A stretch of 64,000 bases of DNA from Pseudomonadota bacterium (GCA_021847605.1 JAJZQN010000009.1:1-64000), one strand, 5' to 3'; numbered from the stretch's first letter, positions 37,514-49,340 are shown. The notes: generated from the sequence alone by a model not told the origin. Translations and numbers: made by a program.

Positions 37514-38896
37514 TCACTTGTTGTACGTAACCTTCTTGGCGGCTTCGACGACGCGCGCGGCGTCGATCAGGGCAGCCTTTTCAAGGTTCGCGGCATAGGG
37601 CAGCGGCACATCTTCGTTCGTGACGCGCAGGACCGGGGCGTCGAGATCGTCGAAGCCCTGTTCCATGACGACCGCAGCAATTTCCGACGCGATCGAACAG
37701 GTCGGCCAGCCTTCTTCCACCACGACGAGGCGGTTGGTCTTCTTCAGGCTTTCCAGCACGGTCGCGGTGTCCAGAGGACGCAGAGTGCGCAGATCGATGA
37801 CTTCCGCATCGATGCCTTCCTCGGCCAGCGTCGCCGCTGCGTCAAGGGCAAGGCCCACGCCGATCGAGTAGCTGACCAGGGTCACGTCCTTGCCGGGACG
37901 CATGATGCGCGCCTTGCCGATCGGCAGGACATAATCATCGACCTTGGGCACGTCGAAGCTGCGACCGTAGAGAAGTTCATTCTCCAGGAACACGACCGGG
38001 TCGGTCGAGCGAATCGCAGCCTTCAGCAGCCCCTTGGCGTCAGCCGCATCATAGGGCGCAATGACGATCAGGCCGGGGACGGCAGCATACCAGGGACCGT
38101 AATTCTGGCTGTGCTGCGCGCCGACGCGACTGGCCGCGCCGTTGGGACCACGGAACACGATCGGGCAACGCATCTGGCCACCGGACATATAGTTGGTCTT
38201 GGCGGCCGAGTTGATGATGTGGTCAATCGCCTGCATGGCGAAGTTGAACGTCATGAACTCGATGACCGGGCGCAGGCCGCCCATGGCCGCGCCCGTACCG
38301 ATGCCGGCAAAGCCATATTCAGTGATCGGCGTGTCGATGACGCGCTTGGCCCCGAATTCCTCCAGCAGACCCTGCGTCACCTTGTACGCGCCCTGATATT
38401 CGGCGACTTCTTCGCCCATCACGAAGACGCGCTCATCCTTGCGCATTTCTTCCGCCATGGCGTCGCGGAGAGCTTCGCGCACGGTCGTCTTGACGAACTC
38501 GGTCCCTTCGGGAAGGTCGGGATCCTGCACGGTCGCCTTGGCTTCCGACGCCAGCTTGGACGTGCCGCTTTCCGCCTTCTTGGGGGCGTCAGGCGCGGCT
38601 TCAGCCTTGGGCGCTTCTTCCTTGGGCGCGGGCGCCGGAGCAGCAGCTTCGCCACCCTCGCCCGCCATTTCGGCGATGACGGTGCCGACCTTCACGCCTT
38701 CGCTGCCTTCGGCGATGAGGATCTTGCCGATCTTGCCTTCATCGACGGCTTCGAATTCCATCGTCGCCTTGTCGGTTTCGATTTCGGCGAGAATGTCGCC
38801 GGAACGGACGTCATCCCCTTCTTTCACCAGCCACTTGGCCAGCGTGCCCTCTTCCATGGTCGGCGAGAGGGCCGGCATCTTGATTGCGATACCCAT
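37514..38896 (-). CDS. pdhB: Pyruvate dehydrogenase E1 beta subunit with lipoyl domain
   Basis: 460 aa. An N-terminal lipoyl domain (residues 1-80, modifiable Lys43 in ETDKATME) is joined by an Ala/Pro/Lys-rich linker (about 82-125) to a transketolase-like E1 beta domain (about 130-460; [34 protein letters not shown]-type region). The lipoyl-E1 beta fusion is typical of alphaproteobacterial PDH. Overlaps the pdhA stop by one base. The E2 (pdhC) and E3 (lpd) genes are not in the window. Confidence 0.96.
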   Translation of the reverse strand: MGIAIKMPALSPTMEEGTLAKWLVKEGDDVRSGDILAEIETDKATMEFEAVDEGKIGKILIAEGSEGVKVGTVIAEMAGEGGEAAAPAPAPKEEAPKAEAAPDAPKKAESGTSKLASEAKATVQDPDLPEGTEFVKTTVREALRDAMAEEMRKDERVFVMGEEVAEYQGAYKVTQGLLEEFGAKRVIDTPITEYGFAGIGTGAAMGGLRPVIEFMTFNFAMQAIDHIINSAAKTNYMSGGQMRCPIVFRGPNGAASRVGAQHSQNYGPWYAAVPGLIVIAPYDAADAKGLLKAAIRSTDPVVFLENELLYGRSFDVPKVDDYVLPIGKARIMRPGKDVTLVSYSIGVGLALDAAATLAEEGIDAEVIDLRTLRPLDTATVLESLKKTNRLVVVEEGWPTCSIASEIAAVVMEQGFDDLDAPVLRVTNEDVPLPYAANLEKAALIDAARVVEAAKKVTYNK

Positions 38897-39969
38897 TAAT
38901 ATTGCTCCACCAGTACGTCGGTATAGAGTTCATGCGCTTCCGGTTCGGGCGAGGTTTCGGCAAAGTCGGCCGCTTCCGCGACGATCTTGCGAATATCCTG
39001 ATCGATGACCTTGATCTCATCTTCGCTGATGCCGGCTTCGATCAGATATTTCTTCACGCCTTCGATCGGGTCGGACTTGTCGCGCATCGCCTGCACTTCT
39101 TCGCGCGAGCGATACTTGGCCGGATCGGACATGGAGTGACCGCGATAGCGATAGGTCTTCATTTCGAGCAGGATCGGGCCATTGCCCTCCTGCACCCACT
39201 TCAGCGCTTCTTCCGTCGCGCCGCGCACGGCAAGGACGTCCATGCCGTCGACCTGAAGGCCGGGGATGCGGAAGCTCTCACCACGGCGATACAGCTGGTC
39301 TTCCGACGAAGCGCGGTTGACGCTGGTGCCCATGGCGTACTGGTTGTTTTCGATCACGAAGATGATCGGCAACTTCCACAGTTCGGCCATGTTGAACGAT
39401 TCATAGACCTGGCCCTGATTGGCCGCGCCGTCGCCGAAATAGGCGACGCACACACCGCCATCGCCATTATATTTGTGCGCAAAGCCAAGGCCCGCGCCCA
39501 GCGATACCTGCGCGCCGACGATGCCGTGGCCGCCGTAGAATTTATGTTCGACGCTGAACATGTGCATCGAACCGCCCTTGCCGCGCGAGATACCCGCTTC
39601 ACGGCCGGTCAGTTCGGCCATGATGACCTTGGGATCGATGCCATAGGCCAGCATGTGACCATGGTCGCGATAGCCGGTGATGACGCTATCCTTGCCGGGC
39701 TTGAGCGCCGACTGGATACCGACCGCGACGGCTTCCTGACCGATATAGAGGTGACAGAATCCGCCGATGAAGCCGAGGCCGTAAAGCTGGCCTGCCTTTT
39801 CCTCAAACCGGCGGATGAGAACCATCTGGCGGTAGAATTCCAGCAACTCATCCTTGCTGGCCTTATAATCGGTGGGGGTTTCGGGGCGGGGGCGATTATG
39901 GTCCGCACCGGCAGGGACCGGCGCTTTTACCTTTGCACTTGAAGCACGCGGCGTCGTTGGTTTCGCCAA
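38896..39969 (-). CDS. pdhA: Pyruvate dehydrogenase E1 alpha subunit
   Basis: Thiamine diphosphate subunit (357 aa) of the pyruvate dehydrogenase complex. The ThDP/Mg motif [13 protein letters not shown]...NNQ is near residues 180-210, with [19 protein letters not shown] near 280. I place the start at TTG 39969 (reading [10 protein letters not shown]), with AAAGGA 8 bases upstream. The ATG at 40008 has no ribosome binding site and lies nearer the putative operator. The N-terminus is Ala/Pro/Lys-rich. Confidence 0.94.
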   Translation of the reverse strand: MAKPTTPRASSAKVKAPVPAGADHNRPRPETPTDYKASKDELLEFYRQMVLIRRFEEKAGQLYGLGFIGGFCHLYIGQEAVAVGIQSALKPGKDSVITGYRDHGHMLAYGIDPKVIMAELTGREAGISRGKGGSMHMFSVEHKFYGGHGIVGAQVSLGAGLGFAHKYNGDGGVCVAYFGDGAANQGQVYESFNMAELWKLPIIFVIENNQYAMGTSVNRASSEDQLYRRGESFRIPGLQVDGMDVLAVRGATEEALKWVQEGNGPILLEMKTYRYRGHSMSDPAKYRSREEVQAMRDKSDPIEGVKKYLIEAGISEDEIKVIDQDIRKIVAEAADFAETSPEPEAHELYTDVLVEQY

Positions 39970-40021
39970 GGCTGTTGTCCTTTTGCGTGGGTAGGATGGA
40001 AGGACCATCGATATGCGTCAT

Positions 40022-40040
40022 AGTTGCATAAATTGCAACT
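40022..40040. promoter_or_regulatory. Palindromic operator candidate upstream of pdhA
   Basis: AGTTGCA-N5-TGCAACT, perfect 7-base arms, 53 bases before the pdhA start. A possible -35/-10 pair (TTGCGT, 17 bp, TTTATG on the minus strand) overlaps it. The TTGCA half-sites suggest a dimeric regulator; its identity is unknown. Confidence 0.5.
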
Positions 40041-40081
40041 GTAGACCCTACGCAATACTGGCTTGATCGATGCCATCCGCC

Positions 40082-40402
40082 TCAATTCAGCGGAACGACA
40101 ACCTCATCATGATGGATCACGCCAAGCTGACGGCGAATAAGTTCGTCCGACAGGTCGGGATCGACGCGACGCGGATTGAGCAGATCGACGCGATTGCGCA
40201 ATTCGGCCCGCGCTTCCTGCACCCGCTTCAAATCCGCCTTGGCGCTGTGCAACTGGCGCGAATAATCGCCCCACGCCAGCACCCCGTTCGAACCCAGCAC
40301 GACATAGCCGGCGAAGAACAGCAACAGGAGCAGCGCAATCGCAGGACCAAGGGCCGAGAAAAGGAGAAGACGGAGCTTAGCGATGTGCGCCATAAACCGC
40401 AT
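40082..40402 (-). CDS. ftsB: Septum formation initiator / FtsB-like protein
   Basis: 106 aa bitopic membrane protein. A single N-terminal transmembrane helix (about residues 12-35) is followed by a coiled coil (SRQLHSAKADLKRVQEARAELRNRVDLLNP) with the short basic tail of the FtsB/DivIC family, which links FtsQ and FtsL in the divisome. Its position downstream of eno is the same as in many proteobacteria. The start could also be ATG 40393 (MAHIAKL); neither has a strong ribosome binding site. Confidence 0.85.
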   Translation of the reverse strand: MRFMAHIAKLRLLLFSALGPAIALLLLLFFAGYVVLGSNGVLAWGDYSRQLHSAKADLKRVQEARAELRNRVDLLNPRRVDPDLSDELIRRQLGVIHHDEVVVPLN

Positions 40403-40412
40403 GAATCACAGG

Positions 40413-40456
40413 AAAAGGCTGGCCGCAAGCGAAAATTCGCCAATTTGCGGCCAGCC
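40413..40456 (-). terminator. Rho-independent terminator of eno
   Basis: A perfect 12-bp stem GGCTGGCCGCAA/TTGCGGCCAGCC, with a 16-base loop that itself contains a GCGAA/TTCGC mini-stem, followed on the minus strand by TTTT. It separates eno from the ftsB-like gene. Confidence 0.88.
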
Positions 40457-40518
40457 GAATCTTTGATGCCTTTTAGGCGGGTTGCGGACCCGATTTCAGG
40501 GCGGATCCGCCCTGCTTC

Positions 40519-42021
<1,503 letters not shown>

Positions 42022-42026
42022 TCACG

Positions 42027-42650
42027 ATGGCCGACACCCCCGAAACCCCGCCCGTCAAGCGCGGACGCAAGGCCGCTGCCCCCAAGACGACCAAGGCAAA
42101 GCCGGCCAAGGCGGCAACCACCACCACAACCACGGCCGTGAAATCGGCACCGGTGAAGAAAGCCGCGACGCGCAAAGCCCCCGCGAAGAAGCCCGGCAAC
42201 GGCGCGGCATCGCATGGTTGGAGCGCACAGATCGCCCCGATCAAGGCTCAGGCAGAAAAGGCTGCGAAGGCGGCCGCCGACAAGATCAATGCCGTCGACT
42301 GGAAAGGGCATATCGACCCTATCAAGGAACAGGCTGGCAAGACCGCAATGTCCGCCGCCGGCGTAGCCAAGGACAAGACCGGGACGGTCATGCAGAGCTT
42401 GGCCAAGCTGATTTCCGATACCGCCGGTACGGTTGATGCAAAGCTCGGCCCGCAATATGGCGACTATGCCCGACAGGCCGCGCAGCAGGTGGCCGGTGCC
42501 GCCAATTCGCTCGATTCCAAAGATGTCGACCAGTTGCTGGTGGAAGCAAAAGATTTCGTGCGCAAAAGCCCCGCTGTTGCGATCGGCGCAGCGGCGGTCG
42601 TCGGCTTCGTATTGATGCGCCTTGCCAAGGGATCGGACGAAGACGCCTGA
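42027..42650 (+). CDS. Lys/Ala-rich membrane-anchored protein, YqjD/ElaB-like
   Basis: 207 aa. A basic Ala/Lys/Pro/Thr-rich N-terminus (about residues 1-60, histone H1-like composition) precedes repeated amphipathic segments (IAPIKAQAEKAAKAAADKI; IDPIKEQAGKTAMSAAG) and a C-terminal hydrophobic helix (SPAVAIGAAAVVGFVLMRLAKG). The last part matches the YqjD/ElaB (DUF883) pattern of ribosome-associated inner-membrane proteins. AGGGAG lies 10 bases before the ATG. First of four adjacent small genes. Confidence 0.75.
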   Translation: MADTPETPPVKRGRKAAAPKTTKAKPAKAATTTTTTAVKSAPVKKAATRKAPAKKPGNGAASHGWSAQIAPIKAQAEKAAKAAADKINAVDWKGHIDPIKEQAGKTAMSAAGVAKDKTGTVMQSLAKLISDTAGTVDAKLGPQYGDYARQAAQQVAGAANSLDSKDVDQLLVEAKDFVRKSPAVAIGAAAVVGFVLMRLAKGSDEDA

Positions 42651-42744
42651 TCGGGCGCATAAGTGACGGGGGCATCGCCCCCTGACCCCAAACGGAACAT
42701 CCCATCATGGGACATCAGCGTCCGAATGCGGGCCGGAGGTGAGA

Positions 42745-43182
42745 TTGACGCAACAACCAGCGGAAACGGCGGAAACGCCGCAGGCCGACGGGGTGCATGT
42801 TGCGCCTCCCCCAACCGGCGCGCCGGAGACGCCCGCAGCCGACAATGAAGAAGAGCAGGCTGAAAGCGTGAAAGAGGTGTTCACCCGCCTCTTCACCGAT
42901 GGTCGTGCCTATGCTTCGGCAGAGATGGATCGGCAAAAGCTTCGGGTCGGCATCATCGGTTCGGCCGTTCGGAACGCTGCAATCTTCGTCATCGTCGCGC
43001 TGATGCTCGTCTTTGCGACGATCGTTGCTTTCCTCATCGGCCTGATCATCGCACTGTCGCCGCAAATGGGGCCGCTGCTGGCAACCTTCGCCGTGCTGGG
43101 GGGCAGCCTTCTGGTAGCGATCATCCTGTTGCTGCTCGCGAAAAACACTATCACCGGCATGCTGAAAGCATTGAAGCCATGA
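42745..43182 (+). CDS. Phage holin superfamily III-type membrane protein, YqjE-like
   Basis: 145 aa with an acidic N-terminus and two long hydrophobic helices (about residues 72-100 and 106-132), as in YqjE/DUF1469 proteins. Start chosen at TTG 42745, because GGAGG lies 5 bases upstream; GTG 42739 is inside that ribosome binding site. The stop overlaps the next ATG by 4 bases. Despite the 'holin' family name nothing else here suggests a phage. Confidence 0.78.
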   Translation: MTQQPAETAETPQADGVHVAPPPTGAPETPAADNEEEQAESVKEVFTRLFTDGRAYASAEMDRQKLRVGIIGSAVRNAAIFVIVALMLVFATIVAFLIGLIIALSPQMGPLLATFAVLGGSLLVAIILLLLAKNTITGMLKALKP

Positions 43183-43502
43183 AAAAAGCTATCGCTTATG
43201 CCGAGGCCTGCGTTCGCGCGGAGACCGCCCGCGCAAGGATGCTGGCAAGCGCCGAAGACGCTAAAGCACGCATAGCCCCTGCCCGCCTGAAACAGGATGC
43301 GACCTCAGCCGTCACTGGCGCGGTTCTGAGCGGCGTTGCCAAGGGCGCTGCGCAGGCACAGCAACGGCCGATCGCGATTGGCGCGGCGGCTACCGCATTC
43401 ATCCTTTACCTGGCCCGACGCCCTCTGGCGGCACTTTTCGGGCGCCTGTACGTTCGGGTCAAAGACGCCCAACAGCAAATTTCGGAGACTGATGATGGCT
43501 GA
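43179..43502 (+). CDS. Small Ala-rich membrane protein, YqjK-like position
   Basis: 107 aa. A charged helical N-terminus (AYAEACVRAETARARMLASAEDAKARI) precedes one hydrophobic segment (RPIAIGAAATAFILYLARRPLAALF, about residues 63-88). Overlaps both neighbours (4 and 8 bases). I do not recognise a specific domain; its place after the YqjE-like gene recalls yqjK. Confidence 0.72.
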   Translation: MKKAIAYAEACVRAETARARMLASAEDAKARIAPARLKQDATSAVTGAVLSGVAKGAAQAQQRPIAIGAAATAFILYLARRPLAALFGRLYVRVKDAQQQISETDDG

Positions 43503-44103
43503 TATTCGCGCCCAACTGAGCCGCGTTCGCGACGCGGCAAGCGACGCTGCGATCAGCGCGACTGACCGGATCAAGGACGGCACCGGAAAAGCACGCGAAA
43601 GTGCGGGCGACCTGATCCAGAGCAGCAAGGAAAAGGCGAGCGAGGCCTATGGTGACGCCCGCGACCGCACGCAGCGTGTGGCCGCACGCGCCAATGAAAT
43701 CGTGCAGGAACATCCCGTCGCCGCCGTCGCCGGCGCCGTCGCCGCCGGGGCGATCATCGCATGGATGTTCCCCAAGAGCCGCCGCGCCATGAAGGCGCTG
43801 CCGGGCCTAGCCATGACTGCCGGCACCCGCGTCGCCGAAGCAGCCATCGCGGCCCGCGCTGCGGCGGCACAGGCTGCCGCCCAGGGGGTCGACACCGTAA
43901 AGCATGGCGCTGAAACCGTGAAAGAAAGCGCCGCCAGCGCCATCAACAGCGCAAGCGAAGCCGCCGCCGAAGCACGCGAAACGGTTGCCTCTGCCGAAAT
44001 CCCGGCCAGGGCATCGAAACTGGCCGACGACGTCAGCGCGCTGGTCGCCAACAAGCTGGACGCGCTGAGCGATGCGATCCGGGCGCGATTGCCCAAAAGC
44101 TAA
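43495..44103 (+). CDS. Ala-rich coiled-coil protein with DUF883-like anchor
   Basis: 202 aa. Amphipathic repeats (DAASDAAISATDRIKDGTGKARES; SSKEKASEAYGDARDRTQRVA) recall LEA/YqjD-type stress proteins. A central hydrophobic helix (HPVAAVAGAVAAGAIIAWMF, about residues 75-95) is followed by a second long Ala/Glu-rich helix. Start ATG 43495 has GGAG at 7 bases. It ends the four-gene unit. Confidence 0.72.
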   Translation: MADIRAQLSRVRDAASDAAISATDRIKDGTGKARESAGDLIQSSKEKASEAYGDARDRTQRVAARANEIVQEHPVAAVAGAVAAGAIIAWMFPKSRRAMKALPGLAMTAGTRVAEAAIAARAAAAQAAAQGVDTVKHGAETVKESAASAINSASEAAAEARETVASAEIPARASKLADDVSALVANKLDALSDAIRARLPKS

Positions 44104-44206
44104 TCGCACCTGCACCAAACGCAATCGTTCCACCAATGGTCCCCCTTGGATGGGCCGTGTCCCGCTGCTAGGGTCACGGCTCTTATAAGGGAGAATATTG
44201 TACGCC

Positions 44207-44428
44207 ATGAGCAAAATGCATCTGGTGCTTGGCGGTCGCGTGACCGACCCGCAGACGCTGGAATTCCAGGATCTGAACGCCGTCGACATCGTCGGCATCT
44301 TTCCGGATTATGCCAGCGCCGAAAAGGCGTGGCGCGGCGCTGCACAGCGGACCGTCGATGACGCCGAGATGCGCTATGTGATCGTGCATCTCCATCGCCT
44401 GCTGGAGCCCGAACTGCCCAAGGCATAA
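44207..44428 (+). CDS. DUF4170-type small protein
   Basis: 73 aa (76 if TTG 44198 is used; AAGGGAG lies 4 bases before that TTG and 13 before the ATG). Soluble alpha/beta protein with MHLVLGGRVTDPQTLEFQDL, DIVGIFPDYASAEKAWRGAAQ and a VIVHLHRLLEPE ending, as in the DUF4170 family of alphaproteobacteria. Function unknown. A CCATTCGC/GCGAATGG hairpin (44441-44474) follows it. Confidence 0.8.
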   Translation: MSKMHLVLGGRVTDPQTLEFQDLNAVDIVGIFPDYASAEKAWRGAAQRTVDDAEMRYVIVHLHRLLEPELPKA

Positions 44429-44492
44429 TCGCCTATGCAACCATTCGCTCTGCGCGATGGCGCGGGGCGAATGGGGCTTCCCCCTGACATAA

Positions 44493-45152
44493 TCACTGAA
44501 TGGCGTGCGGCTTCTTCCTGAAGCGCCAGCGCAACAAGGGACGGGTCAGCACCAGTCCCGCTACGAAACCGCCAATATGGGCGGCAATGGCAATACGGCC
44601 CAGATCGGAAAATCCGCCCGCCGTCGCCACCCCGATCATCAACTGAATCGCGATCCAGCCCGCCGCCAGCCATAGCAATCGCACCAGATTGGCCGAAAAT
44701 GGCCCGATCCGGCGTACCTTTTGCTGACTATACAGCAGGGCATAGGTGGCGATGACGGCTGAAATCGCTCCGCTCGCCCCGACCATCGGATCGGTCGAGG
44801 ACGGGTCGATCGCCCATTGCGCAAAGCAGGCCGCATAGGCACCCACGACATAAAGTAGCAATATGCCACCGCGCGCCAGCACATGCTCCACCTGCCGCCC
44901 GCAAAAGACGAGCATCAACAGGTTGAAGCCGACATGCAACCACCCGGCATGCAGCAAGGTACAGCTTAGCGGCGTCAACCACCATGGCAGCGCCGACATG
45001 CCGTCCAGCAAGGCTGGATCGCCGATCCGCGCCGGAATGAAGCCACCGATAATGGCGGCATCATTCACATGGCCCGTCAGATACAGAATCAGAAATGCGA
45101 TCAGCGTGACCGCCGCAATTCCATTCGTCATCTGTCCCGCAGGCAGGCGCAT
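44493..45152 (-). CDS. Rhomboid family intramembrane serine protease
   Basis: 219 aa with six hydrophobic helices. The catalytic Ser is in GASGAISAV (about residue 130) and the catalytic His in AAHIGGFVAGL (about 190). The conserved HAGWLHVGFNLLMLVFCG segment holds the His and Asn of the rhomboid oxyanion region. Acts within the inner membrane; the substrate is unknown. It follows greA by 20 bases and has no strong ribosome binding site. Confidence 0.92.
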   Translation of the reverse strand: MRLPAGQMTNGIAAVTLIAFLILYLTGHVNDAAIIGGFIPARIGDPALLDGMSALPWWLTPLSCTLLHAGWLHVGFNLLMLVFCGRQVEHVLARGGILLLYVVGAYAACFAQWAIDPSSTDPMVGASGAISAVIATYALLYSQQKVRRIGPFSANLVRLLWLAAGWIAIQLMIGVATAGGFSDLGRIAIAAHIGGFVAGLVLTRPLLRWRFRKKPHAIQ

Positions 45153-45172
45153 GATGATCAGCTTCTGATGCG

Positions 45173-45649
45173 TCAGATGAACTGGATTTTGTCGACCAGG
45201 TAGAATTTGTCCCCGGCCGGCACGGACACTTCGACTTCCTCGCCGACCTGACGGCCGATCAGCGCGCGGCCCAGCGGGCTGCTATAGCTGATCATACCAG
45301 CCTTTGCGTCCGCCTCGGCCTGACCCACGATCTGATATTTGACCGGCTTGTCATCCTCGTCGAGCAAGGTGACGGTCGCACCGAAAATGATCTTGTCACC
45401 CGACAGGGTTGTCGGATCGATCACCTGCGCGCGCGACAGTTTGTCTTCCAGATCGTTGATGGTCGCTTCGACCTGACCCTGACGTTCCTTAGCGGCATGA
45501 TATTCGGCATTTTCCGACAGATCGCCGTGCGCCCGAGCTTCCTCGATGGCGTCCACGATCAGAGGGCGTTCGGCCTTGAGTTCGCGAAGCTGCGCATTGA
45601 GCTTGTCATAGCCCACCTGCAGCATCGGCATCTTCTCAACGGTCGCCAT
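45173..45649 (-). CDS. greA: Transcription elongation factor GreA
   Basis: 158 aa. An N-terminal coiled coil (about residues 10-75; [29 protein letters not shown], with the acidic tip DLSENAEY) enters the RNA polymerase secondary channel to stimulate cleavage of backtracked RNA. A C-terminal FKBP-like domain follows. GAAGGA lies 9 bases before the ATG. It follows carB across an 80-bp gap with a small hairpin. Confidence 0.97.
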   Translation of the reverse strand: MATVEKMPMLQVGYDKLNAQLRELKAERPLIVDAIEEARAHGDLSENAEYHAAKERQGQVEATINDLEDKLSRAQVIDPTTLSGDKIIFGATVTLLDEDDKPVKYQIVGQAEADAKAGMISYSSPLGRALIGRQVGEEVEVSVPAGDKFYLVDKIQFI

Positions 45650-45683
45650 TCTTGCAAATCCTTCGTCAAAACTTCCCTTTGGC

Positions 45684-45700
45684 GGCCCGAACGTCGGGCC
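45684..45700. other. Hairpin between carB and greA
   Basis: GGCCCGA, loop ACG, TCGGGCC. No T-run follows on the minus strand, so termination is uncertain; it may attenuate transcription into greA. Confidence 0.45.
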
Positions 45701-45729
45701 ACCCGCAGCATGGTTCCTGGTGCAGGGTA

Positions 45730-48700
45730 TCAGGCTTGCGATTGCGGATAATAGGACTGGAGCGAGCGCACTTCAAGAGCATGGCCCCGAAGCGCCTCGA
45801 TCGCGTCCGCCGCAGCGACGCTGGCGGCGGCCGTGGTGAAGCTGGCGATCTTGGCCCGCAATGCGGACGTACGGATCGCCTTGCTGTCCTTCAGCGACTG
45901 CCACCCTTCCGTCGTGTTAAAGATCAACTGGACCTCGCCATCGGTGATCTTGTCCACGATATGCGGACGCCCTTCGGCGACCTTGTTCACGACGTCCACC
46001 GCGATGCCTTCATCGGCCAGATAACGGGCGGTGCCGCTGGTGGCGATGATGGTAAAGCCCATCGCGCTCAGCTTGCGCGCAGCCGGCAGGATGACCGGCT
46101 TGTCGCTTTCCTTGACCGAAATGAAGACCGTGCCCGACGTCGGCAGCACCGTGCCGGCGCCCAACTGAGCTTTGGCAAAGGCGGTCGCGAAATCCTTATC
46201 GATTCCCATAACTTCGCCGGTGCTTTTCATTTCCGGCGAGAGGACGGGATCGACGCCGGGGAAGCGCGCAAACGGGAAGACTGCTTCCTTGACGGCGATA
46301 TGGTCGATCGCGTTGCGGTCGATCGTCGGCAGGTCTTTCAGCTTCTCGCCCGCCATGACGCGGCTGGCGATCTTGGCAATGGGCGTGCCGATCGCCTTGG
46401 CGACGAAGGGCACCGTGCGGCTGGCGCGCGGGTTGACCTCGATCAGATAGACGACGCCATCCTTGACCGCGAACTGGATGTTCATGAGGCCACGGACCGA
46501 CAGGGCGCGGGCCAGCACTTCGGTCTGCCGCTCGATCTCCGCGATGATATCATCCGACAGGCTGTAGGGCGGCAGCGAACAGGCGCTGTCACCCGAATGG
46601 ACGCCCGCTTCTTCGATATGCTGCAACACGCCCGCGACCACGACATCGTCGCCATCGCACAGCGCGTCGACATCCACTTCGATGGCGTCGCGCAGATATT
46701 GGTCGATCAGCACCGGCGATTCGCCCGACACCTGAACGGCGGTGGCGATATATTCTTCCAGCTGTGCCTGACCGTCGACAATTTCCATGGCGCGACCGCC
46801 AAGGACGTAGGACGGACGCATCAGCACCGGATAGCCGATGCGGTTGGCCACCGCGATCGCCTCTTCCCGGCTGCGGGCAATGCCGTTGGCCGGCTGCTTC
46901 AGCTTCAGCTTGTCGATCAGCGCCGCGAAACGCTCGCGATCTTCGGCCAGGTCGATGGCGTCGGGCGACGTGCCCAGGATCGGAATGCCCGCATCCTCCA
47001 GCGCCTGCGCCAGCTTCAGCGGCGTCTGGCCGCCAAATTGCACCAGCACGCCCGCCAGCGTCCCCTTCGACATTTCGACATGCAATATTTCCAGCACGTC
47101 TTCGGCCGTCAGCGGTTCGAAATAGAGGCGGTCGGACGTATCATAGTCGGTCGACACGGTTTCCGGGTTGCAGTTGACCATGATGGTTTCATAGCCGACC
47201 TCGCTCAGCGCGAAGCAGGCATGGACGCAGCAATAATCGAACTCGATGCCCTGCCCGATGCGGTTGGGACCACCACCAAGGATAACGACCTTCTTGCGGT
47301 CGCTGGGCTGCGCCTCATTCTCCGCCTCGCCGAACAGCGGCGCTTCATAGGTGGAGTACATATAAGGCGTCTTCGCCTCGAACTCGGCGGCGCAGGTGTC
47401 GATGCGCTTGAACACCGGACGCACGCCCAGCTTGTGGCGCAGCGCACGCACTTCATCCTCGGTCACGCCGCCGGTCATCGCCTTGACCGCTTCGTGGATC
47501 AGGCCCGACCCACGCGCAATGCCACGCTCCATGCCGCGCAGGTTCGCGGACTTGAGCGCCAGCCAGGCGAGACGCTTGTCGGAAAAGCCCATGGATTTCA
47601 GGCGCCGCATGCCGTCCGCATCCTGCGGCAGGCCATTTTCCAGCACTTCATTTTCCGCGTCGACGATTTCCTTGAGGCGCTCGAGGAACCATGGATCGAA
47701 CTTGGCGATGCTGTGGATTTCCGCGACGGACAGGCCTTCGCGCAGAGCCTGCGCAGCGACCAGCAGGCGGTCGGGCGTCGGCGCAGCCAGCGCAGCGACG
47801 ATGTCGTCCTTGGGCGCGCCGACCAGATGATCGACCTGATTGAAGCCGGACAGGCCGGTTTCCAGACCGCGCAGCGCCTTCTGCATCGATTCATGGATGT
47901 TGCGGCCGATCGCCATGACTTCGCCGACCGACTTCATCGCGGTGCCGAGCAGCGGTTCGGCCCCCTTGAACTTCTCAAAGGCGAAGCGCGGAATCTTGGT
48001 CACGACATAATCGATGGTCGGCTCGAACGACGCAGGCGTCGCGCCGGTAATGTCATTCTCGATCTCGTCGAGCGTATAGCCCACGGCCAGCTTCGCCGCG
48101 ACCTTGGCAATCGGGAAGCCGGTCGCCTTCGACGCCAGCGCCGAAGAACGCGACACGCGGGGGTTCATTTCAATGACGATCAGGCGGCCATCCTTGGGAT
48201 TGACCGCGAACTGTACGTTCGAACCGCCTGTTTCCACGCCGATTTCACGCAGCACCGCGATGCTCGCGTTGCGCATGATCTGATATTCCTTGTCGGTCAG
48301 CGTCAGCGCCGGCGCGACGGTGATGCTATCGCCCGTATGGACGCCCATCGGATCGACATTCTCGATGGAACAGATGATGATGCAATTGTCGTTGCGATCT
48401 CGCACGACTTCCATCTCATATTCTTTCCAGCCGAGCAGCGATTCCTCGATCAGCACCTCGGTCGTCGGCGAAGCATCCAGACCGCCGCGCACGATGTTGA
48501 CGAACTCGTCGCGATTATAGGCGATGCCGCCACCGGTGCCGCCCATGGTAAAGCTGGGACGGATGATCGAAGGAAGGCCGGTGAACTCCAGCGCCTCCAT
48601 TGCTTCTTCCATCGTATGCGCGATACGCGAGCGGGCCGATTCCAGACCGATCTTGTCCATCGCGTCGCGGAACTTGATCCGGTCTTCCGCCTTGTCGATC

Positions 48701-49065
48701 GCCTCGGCATCCGCGCCGATCATCTGCACGCCGAACTTCTCCAGCGTGCCGTCGTTGAACAGCGCCAGCGCCGTGTTCAGCGCCGTCTGCCCGCCCATCG
48801 TCGGCAGCACCGCGTCGGGCCGCTCCTTCTCGATGATCTTCGCCACGATTTCGGGCGTGATCGGCTCGACATAGGTGGCGTCGGCGAATTCCGGGTCGGT
48901 CATGATCGTGGCCGGATTGGAATTGACCAGGATGATGCGATAGCCCTCTTCCTTGAGCGCCTTGACCGCCTGCGTGCCGGAGTAATCAAACTCGCACGCC
49001 TGACCAATGATGATCGGACCAGCGCCGATGATGAGGATGGAGGAGATGTCGGTGCGCTTGGGCAT
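45730..49065 (-). CDS. carB: Carbamoyl-phosphate synthase large subunit
   Basis: 1111 aa, with two homologous ATP-grasp halves (about residues 1-400 and 555-940), an oligomerisation domain between and an allosteric MGS-like domain at the C-terminus. Signatures include [23 protein letters not shown] at the N-terminus, [16 protein letters not shown] near 170, [18 protein letters not shown] near 300 and the second-half counterparts [14 protein letters not shown] and [15 protein letters not shown]. Supplies carbamoyl phosphate for pyrimidine and arginine synthesis. The ATG overlaps the TAA of the small lipoprotein gene (TAATG). Confidence 0.98.
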   Translation of the reverse strand: MPKRTDISSILIIGAGPIIIGQACEFDYSGTQAVKALKEEGYRIILVNSNPATIMTDPEFADATYVEPITPEIVAKIIEKERPDAVLPTMGGQTALNTALALFNDGTLEKFGVQMIGADAEAIDKAEDRIKFRDAMDKIGLESARSRIAHTMEEAMEALEFTGLPSIIRPSFTMGGTGGGIAYNRDEFVNIVRGGLDASPTTEVLIEESLLGWKEYEMEVVRDRNDNCIIICSIENVDPMGVHTGDSITVAPALTLTDKEYQIMRNASIAVLREIGVETGGSNVQFAVNPKDGRLIVIEMNPRVSRSSALASKATGFPIAKVAAKLAVGYTLDEIENDITGATPASFEPTIDYVVTKIPRFAFEKFKGAEPLLGTAMKSVGEVMAIGRNIHESMQKALRGLETGLSGFNQVDHLVGAPKDDIVAALAAPTPDRLLVAAQALREGLSVAEIHSIAKFDPWFLERLKEIVDAENEVLENGLPQDADGMRRLKSMGFSDKRLAWLALKSANLRGMERGIARGSGLIHEAVKAMTGGVTEDEVRALRHKLGVRPVFKRIDTCAAEFEAKTPYMYSTYEAPLFGEAENEAQPSDRKKVVILGGGPNRIGQGIEFDYCCVHACFALSEVGYETIMVNCNPETVSTDYDTSDRLYFEPLTAEDVLEILHVEMSKGTLAGVLVQFGGQTPLKLAQALEDAGIPILGTSPDAIDLAEDRERFAALIDKLKLKQPANGIARSREEAIAVANRIGYPVLMRPSYVLGGRAMEIVDGQAQLEEYIATAVQVSGESPVLIDQYLRDAIEVDVDALCDGDDVVVAGVLQHIEEAGVHSGDSACSLPPYSLSDDIIAEIERQTEVLARALSVRGLMNIQFAVKDGVVYLIEVNPRASRTVPFVAKAIGTPIAKIASRVMAGEKLKDLPTIDRNAIDHIAVKEAVFPFARFPGVDPVLSPEMKSTGEVMGIDKDFATAFAKAQLGAGTVLPTSGTVFISVKESDKPVILPAARKLSAMGFTIIATSGTARYLADEGIAVDVVNKVAEGRPHIVDKITDGEVQLIFNTTEGWQSLKDSKAIRTSALRAKIASFTTAAASVAAADAIEALRGHALEVRSLQSYYPQSQA

Positions 49066-49340
49066 TATTTGGCCTCTTCTGGATAAGTTTCATAGCCAAC
49101 AAAGCCCAGATTCAGGGGCAGTTTAATGGCCTTAAGTTCGGTGAGTGTGCATTCCACCGCTTCATATTTGGCGTCGCGCGGTGGTTGAAGCTGCAACTCA
49201 TCCTTGCCGTGCAATGTCATTGACGATCGCGGCAGACCGCATTTGTCAGCAATGACGTCGAACTGCGATTGGGTCAGTCCCGCGTTGGCGGCACATCCGA
49301 CAAAGAGCATAAGCCCGCAGGTCAATAGAGCATATCTCAA
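49065..49340 (-). CDS. Small lipoprotein encoded between carA and carB
   Basis: 91 aa starting at TTG 49340, which overlaps the TGA of the preceding gene; GGGGG lies 6 bases upstream. A signal peptide ends in a lipobox (LMLFVGC, Cys about residue 16). The mature part has two further Cys (DKCGLP, VECTLTE) and no domain I recognise. It is tied to carB by a one-base overlap, but a role in carbamoyl phosphate synthesis is unlikely for an envelope lipoprotein. Confidence 0.75.
   Translation of the reverse strand: MRYALLTCGLMLFVGCAANAGLTQSQFDVIADKCGLPRSSMTLHGKDELQLQPPRDAKYEAVECTLTELKAIKLPLNLGFVGYETYPEEAK

Noticed and set aside
42745-43182. Prophage remnant suggested by a holin-like protein
   Set aside because: The family name is historical. 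No other phage genes, integrase or attachment sites are present, and the neighbours match the yqjD-yqjE arrangement.
45652-49086. Very long plus-strand open frame (over 1100 codons) opposite carB
   Set aside because: Antisense shadow of carB, caused by high GC in third codon positions. Its translation is Arg/His/Asp-rich without domains, whereas carB on the other strand matches its family throughout.
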